The notes below the pieces were generated by a model that did no database searches, was not told the origin of the DNA, and saw only the letters and a list, made by a program, of their open reading frames with translations. From contig WRFF01000105.1 in assembly GCA_009778945.1 (NCBI GenBank), positions 1 to 5,686 of the forward strand: a stretch of 5,686 nucleotides of DNA, in the 5' to 3' direction. The position numbers and the translations under genes were made by a program. Each line of letters begins with the position of its first letter. Position 1 is the stretch's first letter. The stretch comes from Clostridiales bacterium (GTDB lineage: Bacteria; Bacillota; Clostridia; Peptostreptococcales; Anaerovoracaceae). Below, in pieces: positions 5,298-5,686 of the stretch.

Positions 5298-5686
5298 ATG
5301 ACAAAAGCTTTATTGGGGATTGACATCGGTACATCGGGTACGAAGACGGTGCTCTTCGGGGTCGGCGGCGAGTTGATCGCGGACCACACGGACGAGTACC
5401 CGCTGTACCAGCCGCAAAACGGTTGGGCCGAACAGGATCCGGCCGACTGGTGGCGCGCGACTGTGAACGGAATCCGCGCCGTGCTCGCGCAGAGCAGCGG
5501 CGCCGAGATCTGCGGCATCGGGCTCTCGGGGCAGATGCACGGGCTTGTCATGCTGGACGCGGACGGCGAAGTGCTGCGGCGTTCCATCATATGGGCCGAT
5601 CAGAGGACGGGAGCCGAGGCGGAAGATATGGAGCGCGTCCTCGGCAGGCAGCGCATTATCGAAATCACGGCGAATGCGCCGATGAC
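5298..5686 (+). CDS. xylB: Xylulokinase, N-terminal part (3' end outside window)
   Basis: FGGY-family kinase that phosphorylates D-xylulose with ATP to xylulose 5-phosphate. Translation from the ATG at 5298 stays open to the window end (129 codons plus two bases). It begins M-T-K-A-L-L-G-I-D-I-G-T-S-G-T-K, the first phosphate-binding loop of the ASKHA fold. It continues with WAEQDPADWW (43-52), the sugar-binding signature G-L-S-G-Q-M-H-G (75-82, with M80 and H81 at the E. coli M77/H78 positions) and IIWADQRTG (97-105). About three quarters of the protein, including the catalytic aspartate, lies beyond the window, so its integrity cannot be judged. The start is 7 bp after the xylA stop and has no good ribosome binding site (only GGATAA overlapping that stop). 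Translation is therefore probably coupled to xylA. Confidence 0.96.
   Translation, partial: MTKALLGIDIGTSGTKTVLFGVGGELIADHTDEYPLYQPQNGWAEQDPADWWRATVNGIRAVLAQSSGAEICGIGLSGQMHGLVMLDADGEVLRRSIIWADQRTGAEAEDMERVLGRQRIIEITANAPM

Noticed and set aside
4433..5590. Long 385-residue open frame on the - strand across xylA and xylB
   Set aside because: It is antisense to two unmistakable genes with all catalytic motifs. High GC at third codon positions creates such shadow frames, and its composition resembles no known family.

Overview
This window most likely comes from the chromosome of an anaerobic, fermentative Bacillota (Clostridia-like) bacterium. The evidence is indirect: a [NiFe]-hydrogenase maturation gene, a xylose isomerase/xylulokinase operon, strong Gram-positive-style ribosome binding sites (GGAGGAG, AGGAG), a near-consensus sigma-A type promoter, and GC-rich coding sequence separated by distinctly AT-rich intergenic DNA. 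I cannot name a genus from the sequence alone.

Layout. (1) Positions 1-961, + strand: the 3' three quarters of hypD, whose product helps build the Fe(CN)2CO part of [NiFe]-hydrogenase active sites. Its linker carries an in-frame 36-bp tandem repeat just before the C-terminal iron-sulfur domain. (2) Positions 962-1159: an AT-rich gap between convergent genes with two inverted repeats but no textbook terminator. (3) Positions 1160-2212, - strand: a complete lipoate-protein ligase (lplA type). (4) Positions 2213-2675: a 463-bp divergent intergenic region, unusually rich in structure. It holds six copies of a TGTCACT-like element in both orientations, a TTGACA-N17-TAGAAT promoter, and a perfect 7-bp-arm hairpin or operator in the leader. 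(5) Positions 2676-5686, + strand: an apparent operon of an Old Yellow Enzyme-family flavoprotein with a 4Fe-4S cysteine cluster, then xylA (xylose isomerase, complete), then xylB (xylulokinase, cut by the window end).

How the genes work together. XylA converts D-xylose to D-xylulose and XylB phosphorylates it to xylulose 5-phosphate, which enters the pentose phosphate pathway. The flavoprotein leads the same transcription unit: it is 35 bp from xylA, and the only promoter I see lies upstream of it. It is therefore probably co-expressed with xylose catabolism, but its substrate cannot be read from the sequence. HypD and LplA are unrelated housekeeping or energy-metabolism functions on the other side of the regulatory region.

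Most worth a second look: the phased TGTCACT array upstream of the operon, which contains two inverted pairs of identical 36-bp span; the flavoenzyme heading the xyl operon, with active-site residues that depart from the classical family; and the minisatellite inside HypD. I see no clear undescribed multi-gene system, CRISPR array, tRNA, rRNA or mobile element.
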